The notes under the pieces: generated by a model
Database searches by the model: none
Seen by the model: the letters and a program-made list of their open reading frames with translations, nothing else
Told to the model about the DNA's origin: nothing
Program-made: the position numbers and the translations under genes
In this document: in pieces, positions 25,549-34,939 of the stretch
Layout: every line of letters begins with the position of its first letter
Numbering within the stretch: the stretch's first letter is position 1
Assembly: GCF_001263205.1 (NCBI RefSeq)
Contig: NZ_CP012333.1
Location: forward strand, 5,871,001 to 5,935,000
DNA: 64,000 nucleotides
Source: Labilithrix luteola
GTDB lineage: Bacteria > Myxococcota_A > Polyangia > Polyangiales > Polyangiaceae
Direction of reading: 5' to 3'

Positions 25549-26481
25549 CTACGACTCCTGCAAAGCTTCTTCCACGAGTGCTTTCGCTTCGGCGCGGCGG
25601 CGGAGCTCTTCCTCGCTGCGCGGCTTGATTCGCACGGTGACCTGCTCGGGCATCGCGTCGTCGTCTTTGCTGCGGCCGAAGAGCTTCGACAGGAGGCCCT
25701 TCTTTCCCTCGGGCTCGAAGATTCCGTCGGTCAGGCGCTCGGGGTTGCTCGCGAGCGTCTGCACGAGCTTGGGCTGCCCATCGACCCACGCGAGCGCCTC
25801 GTCGAACGCCTCTCTCTGCGTGACCGGCAGGTGGCGTCGCACCGAGCCCGGCTTCTTGTCTGCCACGCGGACGAAGAGTGCCACAGCCAGGGCGAGCTCC
25901 TCGATACCGAGGAAGGTGCCTTGGTGACGGCGCATTCCTCCGCAGCCCTTTTTGTAGACGCATGCGCCATTGAGGAGGAGCACGCCGAGTCCGCTGGCGA
26001 CGGCCGTGAGCTCCGCGAGCGCACCTTCGTCGCGCGGATCCACGTCTTCGCCGGCCTCGAACAAGACGACGCGCCCGAGACCCCGCGCGAGTGCGCTCGT
26101 GAGGAGCGTGGGCTCGGAGACCTCCGCCACGTTGAGGACGAGCGCGTAGCCCGTCTCCGTCTCCACCGCGCCGGGGTTGTTCACGGTCAGCTTGGCTCCG
26201 GCCCCGGGGGAGCACGATCCCGAGCCGCATCCTCCGCCACCCTCTTCACCCTCGGCATCGACGAAGGCGATCTCGAGGTCGAGTTCGCTCGAGAGCGGAG
26301 CGTACGTCGCCATGCGCTCCAGCAACCGCGCGATGCCCGCGGGGTCGACGGCGAAGTCGTCGGGGAAATAGGTCCCGTTCGGTTCGACGAGATCGGGATC
26401 GGACAGCGCGTCCCCGTACTCCGCCCGGAGATGGGCGAGATGGGCGACCAGCGACTGAAGCGAATCCCTGCTGAGGTTCAT
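25549..26481 (-). CDS. Hypothetical soluble protein, 310 residues
   Basis: Start taken as ATG 26481; a TTG three codons earlier is less likely. The N-terminus is helical (SLQSLVAHLAHLRAEYGDAL). Around residue 77 a glycine/cysteine patch occurs (GGGGCGSGSCSPG), and another Cys pair lies near residue 172 (GACVYKKGCGGMRRHQGTFLG). These could bind metal, although I cannot assign a fold. The C-terminus is charged, with EELRRRAEAKALVEEAL. The sequence pattern of the middle (GLGRVVLFEAGEDVDPRDEG) is reminiscent of degraded metallopeptidase-like or regulatory domains but has no HExxH. It is divergent from the nuclease/phosphatase gene. Confidence 0.7.
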   Translation of the reverse strand: MNLSRDSLQSLVAHLAHLRAEYGDALSDPDLVEPNGTYFPDDFAVDPAGIARLLERMATYAPLSSELDLEIAFVDAEGEEGGGGCGSGSCSPGAGAKLTVNNPGAVETETGYALVLNVAEVSEPTLLTSALARGLGRVVLFEAGEDVDPRDEGALAELTAVASGLGVLLLNGACVYKKGCGGMRRHQGTFLGIEELALAVALFVRVADKKPGSVRRHLPVTQREAFDEALAWVDGQPKLVQTLASNPERLTDGIFEPEGKKGLLSKLFGRSKDDDAMPEQVTVRIKPRSEEELRRRAEAKALVEEALQES

Positions 26482-26576
26482 ACCGTTCAATGTAGATGAC
26501 GTCCCCGCTCTCGGCCACCGGCGCTCGCCCTGGCCAGGCGTTATCGCGTCGAAACGCGAAGGCAGACGGAGGTAGG

Positions 26577-27503
26577 ATGCGCCCCATGCCCATCCGCATC
26601 GCGACCTTCAACCTCAAGGATTTCTTCCTCCCGCGTGTGGAGAGAGAACGCGCGGTCGTCGAGGCCAAGGTCGCGAACGTCGCGGTTGAGCTCCGGAGGG
26701 CACAGGCCGACGTCGTCGCGCTCCAGGAAGTGGGCTCGGCCGAGCTGCTCGACCGTCTCGTGACGAAGGAGCTCGCGGACCTCGGTTATGGCGCGCCGGT
26801 GCTCGGCACCGAGGATGGGCGCGGGATCCGGTGTGCCATCCTCTCGCGCGTCCCGATCCTCTGGTCGCAGGTCCACGCCCCGAAGACCCTGCCGTTCCCG
26901 ATCTTCGTCGAAGGGGATCCCGAGCCGTTCCCCGGACGCATTCCTCTCCGTCGCGGCATCGTGCACGTGCGCGTCGAAGCGCCCGATCTCTTCGAGATCG
27001 ACATCCTCACGGCGCACTTCAAGTCGAACCTCGGCACGCCGCTCAAGACGTCGGACGGCCGCGAGCTCGTCGATCCGTCACCGCGCGGGCGTGGAGAGGC
27101 CTCGATGCGAAGCCTCGTTCGTCGCTCGGCGGAGGCCCTCTATCTGCGCGGGCTCGTCGACGACGTCTTCCGCCAGCTGCCCGATCACGCGGTCTGTGTC
27201 CTCGGTGATCTCAACGACACGGTCGACTCGATGCCCGTGCGCATCGTGCGCGGCGAGGGAACGCTCGAGTCCGGTCATCTCCGGCCCTGCGCCGACCTAC
27301 TTCCGGCGGAGAATCGCTTCTCCTGTTACCACGGCGGCGGGCCGCTCTTGATCGACCACGTGCTCGTGTCCGAGCGCCTCTTCCGTCGGTCGCGCTCGTA
27401 CGCGATTCAGAACGAGAAGCTTCGCTACCACGGCCCGCACGTCGACGATCTTCCGCTGACGGAAGACAGCGATCACGCATTGTGCGTCGCCGAGTTCGGC
27501 TGA
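26577..27503 (+). CDS. Endonuclease/exonuclease/phosphatase (EEP) family hydrolase
   Basis: A 308-residue protein of the EEP fold, shared by DNase I, exonuclease III and inositol phosphatases. All conserved blocks are visible: RIATFNLKDFF (Asn), ADVVALQEV (metal-binding Glu), DILTAHFKSN (catalytic His region), CVLGDLNDT (Asp and Asn) and LLIDHVLVSE ... SDHALCVAE (Asp-His pair). It is therefore likely an active Mg2+-dependent phosphodiesterase; whether DNA or another phosphate ester is its substrate cannot be told. The start is ambiguous: GGAGGT at 26568-26573 serves ATG 26577 (four bases) or ATG 26586 (longer spacing). No signal peptide is present, so it should act in the cytoplasm. Confidence 0.9.
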   Translation: MRPMPIRIATFNLKDFFLPRVERERAVVEAKVANVAVELRRAQADVVALQEVGSAELLDRLVTKELADLGYGAPVLGTEDGRGIRCAILSRVPILWSQVHAPKTLPFPIFVEGDPEPFPGRIPLRRGIVHVRVEAPDLFEIDILTAHFKSNLGTPLKTSDGRELVDPSPRGRGEASMRSLVRRSAEALYLRGLVDDVFRQLPDHAVCVLGDLNDTVDSMPVRIVRGEGTLESGHLRPCADLLPAENRFSCYHGGGPLLIDHVLVSERLFRRSRSYAIQNEKLRYHGPHVDDLPLTEDSDHALCVAEFG

Positions 27504-27521
27504 GCGCGACGCTCTCGACGT

Positions 27522-30134
27522 TTACCAGTCGAAGAGCACTTCGAGCGGATTGTCGACGTCGTGCGCCCGCAGCCGGCGGTTGCGATCGACGTCGACCGTG
27601 GCCGCGCGCATGAACTTGTTCGCGCCGGTGTTCACGAAGAAGCTCACCCTGTTGATCTGCGCGAGGCCGTAGGCGCGGGCATCGGACTTCTTGCTGAAGT
27701 GCAAGACGCCGAAGCCGAGCGCGCTCTGACTGTTGTACGTCTGGTTCGCCAGATCCGCGTTCGAGACGAGGCGCAAGACGACCAGCTCTCGACCGAGGCC
27801 CGTCGACGCGTCGAGCGTGCGCTGGCCCTTGGCGAGGGCAGGGGTGAGCAACTCGGAGAACCGCGCGTTGCGCGCCGCGAGAAGGCCCATACCCAGTTCG
27901 TGGATGTCGTAGTCGGCGTTGCCGCGCGCCATTCGTGCGACACCCTGCATGCCGCGCTGCTCACCGAGCACGGAGAAGCCGCGAATCGGGTTCTGGACCT
28001 CGAGCATCGCGAACTCCGCCGCGGCCGCAGCGGTCGACACCGGGCTCTCGTTGGGCAGCAAGTGATCGCCCGTCTGGAGCACTTCGAGTTGGTTGTAGTG
28101 CGTGTGGCCGAGGACCACCGTGCGCAGCTGCGGGTTCGACGCGATGCGGTTCACGAGCTCGACGCCGCTGAAGTAGAGCGTGTGGGTTCCACCGCTCTTC
28201 GGATCGAAAAGAGCCTTGTCGCAGGTCCCGTTCTTGCGCTCGTCCCAGGCGCAGTCGAACTCCTCGTCGGCGCGCATCCATTCCTGCAAGCCGTCGTGGA
28301 TGCAGCTCTCCTGTTGCGAACGAGGGAGGACCCAGTCCGGTAGCTGGCAGGCGGCCGTGTTGAACACGCCCTGGGCGATGTAGTTGATGGCGCTCTGGTA
28401 GATGCTGCCGTACTCGAGCTGATCGAAGTAGTAGCCCTGGTCGAGGTTCTGGTGACCGCCGCGCGGGTCGTGGTGGGCGAGGAGGACGACGTCGTCGCCG
28501 GTGACCTTCGCGCGCAAGAGCTCGCGATCGAGCCATTCGAGCTGCACGTCGCTCATGCCGCCGCCGTAGTTCACCGTGTACATGCCCCAGCCCGAGCGGC
28601 GGTGCTGGCGAAGCTCGAAGCTGTTGAGTGACACGTAGAAGTTCTTGCCGAACTTCCAGGAGTAGTTGAGCGGGCCGTAGGTCTTCTGCCACTGGTAGAA
28701 GCCGTCGTAGAGGATGTAGTTGCGGTCCTCGCGCGGAACTTCCTTCCAGTCGTTGGCGAACGTCGAGGCGCCGCTCTTCGCGGGCTGGCGCATGAAGGTG
28801 CCGCCGAAGAGGTCGCGGTGGTTGCCGCCCAAGAAGCCCGCCGCCGCGGTTTGATCGAGGTACGTCTTGAACGCGGGGTAGCCGAAGCCCGGCCACGCTT
28901 TCGGGGACGCCTCGTTCACCACCTTCTCGAGGCTGTCGAACACCGCGCTGTCGATCGTGGAGACGGCCGACGGCACCTGACCCGTCGAGACGTAGCCGTC
29001 GTGATTGCCGACGGTGAGGAAGATCGGCAGGGGCAGATACTTCAGCGAGTCGACGATGACCTTCGCTTCGTCGTTGTAGGTCCACGCGACCGGGCGCTGG
29101 CGCAGGGTGCCCGGCGAGCCTCCGTTGTGGAGGTCACCGTTGAAGGTGATGAACGATGCGTTGCGGACCGCGGGCTCGTTCGTCGTATTGAGGAACTGAA
29201 CGACCTCTTCGAGCTGGGTCTTCGTCTTGGCGTCGTACGAGCTGCCGACGGAGACCTGCGTGTCGGTGATGTTGACGGCCGAGTACTCCTCGGGCTCGGT
29301 ATCGAAGACGCGAACGGCGTTGTACTGGTACTCGAAGATCTTCGGGCCACCAGGCGTCGTGTGGAGCTGGTTGTCGCGACGCACCTCGAAGCGCACGTCG
29401 TAGAGGCCCGGAGGAACGTTCGCCATCGCCTCCTGCTTGAACACGAAGCGGATCGTCTTTCGCTGCTTGAACACCTCCGGCATGTCCGCCGGAATGGGGT
29501 TCACGTAGATCTGTTGCGGGTAGACGCGATAGACGCCGGTGCCCGCGCCACTCGAGACGACGCGATCGGCTTCCGTGGCCACCGGTCGCGCATCACGCGA
29601 GACGAGGAGGAAGGCGAAGCCGTTCGCGGGATCGTTGTTGTTCACGATCATCCGCGAGAGCGCCGAGTTCGCGACCGGCTCGACGGTTGCGCCTGCAGGT
29701 TCGAACGCGGCGTCTTCGATGCGCAGAACGACCATGAACTGATCGGTCGCGTCGCTCTTCGTATAGAGATTCGGGTTGCCGATCGTGGGGTAGATCAGCC
29801 GATCGATCTGCGCGTGACCGTCGAGGGTCCACGGCATGATCTGTTCGTTCTGGGAGGCGTCGGCATAGAAGACGTTGGGAAGGTACGTCTCGCCCTTGTT
29901 GCTGATGATCTCCCAGGGCTTCTCGACGAGCTGATCGGCTACGGACGGATCCGTCGAGCCGGGCGGAGCGTCGTTCGGATCGATGGGGGATGGCCGCGTG
30001 GCGACGTCGTTCTCGTTCGTCGATGACGAGGACACGCCGGATCCGCAGGCCGCCGTCGCGTGCGCCGAAACGGCGACGCTGAGGATGCCAATCCAGCGAA
30101 CGAGCGAGCGGGAAACGTGTCGACTCGGTGTCAC
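27522..30134 (-). CDS. Metallophosphoesterase lipoprotein (calcineurin-like fold)
   Basis: An 870-residue exported protein starting at ATG 30134. The signal peptide ends in ATAAC (Cys about residue 30), giving a lipoprotein, followed by a Ser/Asn/Pro-rich linker. An N-terminal region of about 230 residues is beta-rich and unassigned. The metallophosphoesterase domain occupies about residues 300-720. It has a D-x-Q-type first motif (NITDTQVSVG), ITFNGDLHNGG, the LTVGNHDGYV motif, VVLLAHHDPRGG and the terminal VVLGHTHYNQ. All metal ligands seem present. The domain is interrupted by long insertions, and a C-terminal domain of about 130 residues follows. The closest recognisable group is extracellular purple-acid-phosphatase-like and 2',3'-cyclic-nucleotide phosphodiesterase-like proteins; the substrate is unknown. 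It is divergent from the TPR gene. Confidence 0.88.
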   Translation of the reverse strand: MTPSRHVSRSLVRWIGILSVAVSAHATAACGSGVSSSSTNENDVATRPSPIDPNDAPPGSTDPSVADQLVEKPWEIISNKGETYLPNVFYADASQNEQIMPWTLDGHAQIDRLIYPTIGNPNLYTKSDATDQFMVVLRIEDAAFEPAGATVEPVANSALSRMIVNNNDPANGFAFLLVSRDARPVATEADRVVSSGAGTGVYRVYPQQIYVNPIPADMPEVFKQRKTIRFVFKQEAMANVPPGLYDVRFEVRRDNQLHTTPGGPKIFEYQYNAVRVFDTEPEEYSAVNITDTQVSVGSSYDAKTKTQLEEVVQFLNTTNEPAVRNASFITFNGDLHNGGSPGTLRQRPVAWTYNDEAKVIVDSLKYLPLPIFLTVGNHDGYVSTGQVPSAVSTIDSAVFDSLEKVVNEASPKAWPGFGYPAFKTYLDQTAAAGFLGGNHRDLFGGTFMRQPAKSGASTFANDWKEVPREDRNYILYDGFYQWQKTYGPLNYSWKFGKNFYVSLNSFELRQHRRSGWGMYTVNYGGGMSDVQLEWLDRELLRAKVTGDDVVLLAHHDPRGGHQNLDQGYYFDQLEYGSIYQSAINYIAQGVFNTAACQLPDWVLPRSQQESCIHDGLQEWMRADEEFDCAWDERKNGTCDKALFDPKSGGTHTLYFSGVELVNRIASNPQLRTVVLGHTHYNQLEVLQTGDHLLPNESPVSTAAAAAEFAMLEVQNPIRGFSVLGEQRGMQGVARMARGNADYDIHELGMGLLAARNARFSELLTPALAKGQRTLDASTGLGRELVVLRLVSNADLANQTYNSQSALGFGVLHFSKKSDARAYGLAQINRVSFFVNTGANKFMRAATVDVDRNRRLRAHDVDNPLEVLFDW

Positions 30135-30327
30135 GAGGGTGACGTGTAAGCACGCGCCGGGCCAGCTTCGGGGGCGTGAAGGTGACGAAGAGCGGACGGG
30201 GTTTTCCGTGATCGGAGCAATATTGCGCTCCTCGCGTACATCACGACGCGACGCGCTATGTGTCCATCGTGATCCACCCCTTCGTACCAGCCTAGACAGG
30301 CTGGGAGACCAGCTACCCTACCGCTCC

Positions 30328-32517
30328 ATGTCGGAGTCTGAGCAGTTCGGCGAAGCCAACGAGACGGTCACCGAAGAGAGCGTTCCGGGAGTCGTTGCGA
30401 CTCCGTCGCTCATGCCTCCTCCCGAGCCCCTCCCGAGCATTCCGGTGCTGCGCGAGAGCTCGCTGCGTCCGCCGTCGTCGAGTGCGCGCATTCCTCCCGC
30501 GCCCACGTCGCGATCGCTGCCGCCGATGCCGGCGGTGGAACCGATCCTCGAGCTCGCCGCCGATGCGCGCGAGCGAAAGGAGTGGGACGCCGCCCTCGAG
30601 CTGTACAAGAAGGCGCTGTTTCTCATCGACGTGACCGACGGCTCCGCGCAGGCGTCGCTCTACGCGTACGTTGCCGAGGTGAAGCTCGCGCAGGACAAGA
30701 AGCGCGAAGCCGAGACGAACTTCGAGAAGGCGCTCGCCGTCAATCCCGCGCACCTCCGTTCGCTCGACGGGCTCGTCTCGCTCGCCGTCGAGGCACGCGA
30801 GTGGCCGCGTGTCGTGCAGTACCGGACGAAGCGCATCGCGGCGCTCGAACATCCCGACGATCGCGCTTCGGAGCTCTGTCGCCTCGCGGACGTCTTCGAG
30901 ATCCAGCTCGACGATCGCGACAAGGCCGTCGCCACGCTCGAGACGGCCGATCGCGAGAGGCCCGAGGACGTCGGCATTCTCCTCAAGCTCCGGCAGCTGT
31001 ACGAGAGCGAGCGCAAGTGGCCGCGCGTCCTCGACGTGCTCGACCAGCTTTGCCGTATCTCGAGCAAGCCGCGCGAGCGTGGCGCCTATCGCTTCGCGCA
31101 GGCCGACATCGTTCTCGGCCGCCTCCGTGAAGAGCCTCGCGGGCTCGCCTTCCTGGAGCTCGCGCTCGACGAAGATCCTCAGCACGACCGCGCGCTCTCC
31201 GCGCTCTTTTCGGTTCGCACGCGTCGTGAAGAGTGGGCCGAGCTCGCCGTCGTGCACGAGCGGCTCATCGACCGGCTTGCGGGCATCGGCGATCGGGCGC
31301 GGGCTTGGGAGGTGTGCAAGAAGCTCGGAACGTTGAGGCGCGACAAGCTCCTCGACGGGCCCGGCGCGATGGAGGCGTTCCGCGGGGCCGTGGAGCTCTA
31401 TCCGGACGACGTCGAGTCGCGCGCCTCGCTCGCCGAGCTCTATGCCGCGAAGGGCGATCGCTCGCTCGCGGTGCACGAGCTCGAGGTCGTGGCGATGCAC
31501 GCGCCCTTCCGCAGTCACACGTTCCGTCGCCTCTTCGACCTCCACACCCGGGCGCAACGACCCGACCGCGCATGGCTCGTCGCGACGTGTCTCGAAGAGC
31601 TGTCGGCCGCCGACGTTTCACATGAGCTCCTCATCGAGCAGTTCCGTCCGGAGGGGCCGATTCGCCCGACCACCGCGCTCGACGAAGCATGGTGGGACGA
31701 ATACCTGCGCGCGCCGGGGGCCGATCCGCTCGTCGCGGAGATCTTGCGCGCGGTGTCGAATGCGGCGATTGCCATTCGCCTCGAAGAGCTCGGTGCCAAG
31801 AAGAAGCTTCCGGTCCTCGAGGCTTCGGCCAAGCAGGACAAGGCGGGCACGGCGTCGGTCGTGCGCACGTTCGTGTGGGCGGCGCGTGCTCTCGGCATCA
31901 CCGCTCCCGACCTCTATTTGCTCGAAGACGTTCCGAGCGGCATCGCCGCCGTTCCTGCCGTGCAGCCCGCGACCGCGCTCGGCCCGCAGGTGCGGTCCGG
32001 CATGACCGTGCAGAAGCTCGCCTTCCTCGCCGGAAGGCATCTCACGTACTACCGGCCCGAACACTACGCGCTCGTCTTCTTCCCCACGCTCGCCGATCTT
32101 TCGTCGCTCGTGCTCTCGTCGATGCGACTCGTGATTCCGCAGCTCTCGGTTCCGCCGCCGGCCGATGTCGATTCACGCGTGGGGAGCGAGCTCGGTGCGC
32201 GCCTCACGGACGAAGAGAAGGCGCGCCTCGAGGAGGCCGTTCGGCGTCTCGAGGAGCGCGGTGGTCAGCTCGATCTTCTCGCGTGGATCCGCCACGTCGA
32301 GCTCACCGCGGCGCGTGCAGGATTGCTCCTCGCCGGTGACCTGCGCGTGGCGATGCGCATGATCAAGGAAGAGGCGCGGGCCATCGGCGAGCTTTCGCTC
32401 GAGACCAAACGCGGCGACCTGCTCTCGTTCACGGCGTCGCCCGACTACGGCAAGCTCCGCGAGCGAATGGGCGTGGCCATTCTCTCGACCGCCCCCCCGC
32501 CGCCGCACGAAGACTGA
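30328..32517 (+). CDS. TPR-repeat protein, 729 residues
   Basis: Starts at ATG 30328 (MSESEQFGEANET). An in-frame open region runs back to 29983 but overlaps the divergent gene and lacks coding character. The first about 70 residues are Pro/Ser-rich and disordered. Tetratricopeptide-type helical pairs fill residues 75-400 (for example EWDAALELYKKALFLIDV, EAETNFEKALAVNPAHLRSL, GLAFLELALDEDPQHDRAL, AMEAFRGAVELYPDDVES, DRSLAVHELEVVAMHAPF). The rest of the protein is helical without clear repeats and resembles the long alpha-helical C-terminal regions of myxobacterial TPR scaffold proteins. No membrane segment or signal is visible. The role is likely a protein-protein scaffold. A tandem 11-base repeat overlaps its stop codon. 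Confidence 0.85.
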   Translation: MSESEQFGEANETVTEESVPGVVATPSLMPPPEPLPSIPVLRESSLRPPSSSARIPPAPTSRSLPPMPAVEPILELAADARERKEWDAALELYKKALFLIDVTDGSAQASLYAYVAEVKLAQDKKREAETNFEKALAVNPAHLRSLDGLVSLAVEAREWPRVVQYRTKRIAALEHPDDRASELCRLADVFEIQLDDRDKAVATLETADRERPEDVGILLKLRQLYESERKWPRVLDVLDQLCRISSKPRERGAYRFAQADIVLGRLREEPRGLAFLELALDEDPQHDRALSALFSVRTRREEWAELAVVHERLIDRLAGIGDRARAWEVCKKLGTLRRDKLLDGPGAMEAFRGAVELYPDDVESRASLAELYAAKGDRSLAVHELEVVAMHAPFRSHTFRRLFDLHTRAQRPDRAWLVATCLEELSAADVSHELLIEQFRPEGPIRPTTALDEAWWDEYLRAPGADPLVAEILRAVSNAAIAIRLEELGAKKKLPVLEASAKQDKAGTASVVRTFVWAARALGITAPDLYLLEDVPSGIAAVPAVQPATALGPQVRSGMTVQKLAFLAGRHLTYYRPEHYALVFFPTLADLSSLVLSSMRLVIPQLSVPPPADVDSRVGSELGARLTDEEKARLEEAVRRLEERGGQLDLLAWIRHVELTAARAGLLLAGDLRVAMRMIKEEARAIGELSLETKRGDLLSFTASPDYGKLRERMGVAILSTAPPPPHED

Positions 32518-32541
32518 ACGAAGCCTGAACCAAGCCTGAAC
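32509..32541. repeat. Tandem 11-base repeat overlapping the TPR gene stop codon, three copies
   Basis: GAAGACTGAAC (32509-32519), GAAGCCTGAAC (32520-32530), CAAGCCTGAAC (32531-32541), followed by a partial GAAGGC. The first copy contains the TGA stop of the preceding gene (32515-32517). Confidence 0.8.
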
Positions 32542-32751
32542 GAAGGCGGAAACGATGGCCCGAGGACCGGTCAGATGACGGTTCCGTAACAATCCACCGA
32601 GGCGCTGCGAATTCGACCAAGCATCCGGATGGTTCGCCGCGCAGACGAGGCTAGACCAGGCGAGACCGGCTCGAAGGACTGTCGCCTGCACGGATGACAC
32701 CGCGGAGTCTGCCTTGACCGGTTGCCGCCGGGGTTGTCAGCATTGTGATCC

Positions 32752-34908
32752 ATGCGGCGATCCATTCCTGCGTTCGTTCTCGGCGCGTTCTTGTTGGCAG
32801 CATGCTCGGGGTCGTCGGAGGAGGAGGGCGGCTCGTCGGGAACGACCGGCGCCGATGGCTCCAGTGGCTCGTCGGGGTCGAGCGGCTCGTCGGGCTCGTC
32901 AGGCAACGAGCCGACGCAGTGCACCTCACCGCCGTGCAACGAAGGCGACGCCTGCACCGGCGACGCGATGTGCAAGAGCAGTCACTGTGACCAAGGTCGA
33001 TGCGTGTCTGCCGCGTGCGTCGACAAGGTGAAGAACGGCACCGAGACGGACGTCGACTGCGGCGGCTCCTGCGCGCCGTGTGGAACCAACAAGACCTGCG
33101 CGGCAGCTTCCGACTGCCTCGACAAGGTTTGCGGCGCCGATCACAAGTGCGCCGCGCCCACGAGCTCGGACAACGTCAAGAACGGCAACGAGACGGACGT
33201 CGACTGCGGCTCGGGAACGGCCGGCGGCGTCGACACGAAGGCAAAGCTCTGCGTCGATGGCAAGGCGTGCGTCGCCGGCACCGACTGCGATAGCGGCAGC
33301 TGCGTGAACAAGGTTTGCGCTGCCCCGACGTGCACGGACAACGTCAAGAACGCCGATGAGACCGACACCGACTGCGGTGGCTCGTGCCCGACGAAGTGCT
33401 TGCCGACCAAGGCTTGCAAGGTGGCTGCGGACTGCAAGGAAGGCGTCTGCGACGACGCCACCAAGAAGTGCCTCGATCCCAAGCCCAACGACGGCGTCAA
33501 GAATGGCAACGAGACCGACGTGGACTGCGGATCGTCCACGGCCGGCGGCACGGACACCAAGGCCGGCAAGTGCAAGAGCACCAAGAGTTGCCTCGCCGAC
33601 GTCGACTGTCTCAGCGGCGGCTGCAACTACAACAAGGTCTGCGCCGCGGCCCGTAGCTGCGTGAACCAGCACGGCGGCAGCACCTGCGGAACCGGCGACG
33701 CGACGTCGCCGACGAACGCGAACGAAGACTGCTGCCTGAGCGCAGAGACCGCGGCGTACACGGAGAACGGCTACTCGAGCACGCGCGTCGTCCGCCTCGA
33801 CAAGTACCAGGTCACCACGGGGCGCGTGCGCAAGTTTCTCGACGCAGTGAACGGCAACGTCCAGGGCTGGGTCGTGGCGAACCGCGCCAACATCATGGCG
33901 CCCGAGCAACTACCCGTCGCGCTCGATAAGTATCTGCCGACGGGCTGGACGCAGCCCGACAGCACCGACCAGTGCAACCCGAACAACAACGGCAACGTTC
34001 CGTGCAACTACGGCGCGCTGAGCCACGTCAGCGGCTACCGCTACAACGATGGACCGGGCGGCCCCAACGGCTACGCCTGCAACATGAACGCCGGCGCGTA
34101 CGGCGCGCGCACCTTCTACCTGACGGACGCCGAGCGGACGCAGCTCATCGTGAAGGAAACGCAGCACCTCGTCCCGCCGGATCGACTCGCCGAGAAGGCG
34201 ATGAATTGCGGGACCTATTACATCTACGCGGCCTTCTGCGCGTGGGACGGCGGCCGGCTCGAGACGCTCGACGACTACTTCGCGGCGTACGGAAACAATG
34301 GCGGCAACACCGGCCGTCCTTACCCGTGGGGCTCGGACGTTGCGACGCGAGCGATCGGCTTCAGCGTCTTCGGCGGCAACGTGCTCTCGCCGCCGACGGG
34401 CTTCACGCCTGCACCTTCGAGCTACAGCACCTACAACGCATACTTCCAATCCGATCCGCAAAAGACGCTCGCCCTTCAGCGCCTCCGCCGCGCGAACCTG
34501 TCGTGGAACTACGCAGGCATCACCATCTACGATTTGATCGCGCCGATCGAAGGACGCGCGACCGTGCCCATCACGGCCGAGTCGAACGTCGACGCCGCCA
34601 ACGACCAGAGCGTTGCTGTGGCGCCGCCTGGCCGTTACCCGGACGGCGCCGGCCGTTTTGGTCACCGCGATCTCCTCGGCAACGTCATGGAGGTGATGGC
34701 GGTCAACGGCGCGATCACCGCGAGTACCAATCACCCATGGGGCCGTAACGGCAGCTACGAGACCGCGCACTTCGATGCCACCACCATGCGTGGAGGCAAC
34801 TTCGACGGAGGATTCGTGCCGCTCACGAAGTACGGGCGTGCTGGCTTCCGCTGCGCGCGTCCTTCGGACCCCGAGGCCGAGAACAAGCTTACGGCCGGCG
34901 TCCCTTGA
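32752..34908 (+). CDS. Cys-rich lipoprotein with C-terminal formylglycine-generating-enzyme-like (SUMF1) domain
   Basis: A 718-residue lipoprotein with lipobox LLAAC. A (SGS)n-rich linker (about residues 25-55) follows, then about 300 residues of Cys-rich repeats, each with the phrase VKNGxETDVDCGG or a close variant (about four copies) and paired CxxxSDCxxxVC units. This type is frequent in myxobacterial surface proteins. The C-terminal 400 residues are a SUMF1/FGE-type domain: VVRLDKYQVTTGRVRKF, RPYPWGSDVATRA, GRYPDGAGRFGHRDLLGNVMEV, TMRGGNFDGGFVPLTKYGRAGFRCAR. FGE enzymes carry a Cys in the RGGS...C segment; here it reads RGGNFDGGF, so this copy probably does not make formylglycine. A sugar- or protein-binding surface role is more likely. 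It is monocistronic. Confidence 0.85.
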   Translation: MRRSIPAFVLGAFLLAACSGSSEEEGGSSGTTGADGSSGSSGSSGSSGSSGNEPTQCTSPPCNEGDACTGDAMCKSSHCDQGRCVSAACVDKVKNGTETDVDCGGSCAPCGTNKTCAAASDCLDKVCGADHKCAAPTSSDNVKNGNETDVDCGSGTAGGVDTKAKLCVDGKACVAGTDCDSGSCVNKVCAAPTCTDNVKNADETDTDCGGSCPTKCLPTKACKVAADCKEGVCDDATKKCLDPKPNDGVKNGNETDVDCGSSTAGGTDTKAGKCKSTKSCLADVDCLSGGCNYNKVCAAARSCVNQHGGSTCGTGDATSPTNANEDCCLSAETAAYTENGYSSTRVVRLDKYQVTTGRVRKFLDAVNGNVQGWVVANRANIMAPEQLPVALDKYLPTGWTQPDSTDQCNPNNNGNVPCNYGALSHVSGYRYNDGPGGPNGYACNMNAGAYGARTFYLTDAERTQLIVKETQHLVPPDRLAEKAMNCGTYYIYAAFCAWDGGRLETLDDYFAAYGNNGGNTGRPYPWGSDVATRAIGFSVFGGNVLSPPTGFTPAPSSYSTYNAYFQSDPQKTLALQRLRRANLSWNYAGITIYDLIAPIEGRATVPITAESNVDAANDQSVAVAPPGRYPDGAGRFGHRDLLGNVMEVMAVNGAITASTNHPWGRNGSYETAHFDATTMRGGNFDGGFVPLTKYGRAGFRCARPSDPEAENKLTAGVP

Positions 34909-34939
34909 GGCTCAGCCGACGTCGGTAAGTGGCACGCGT

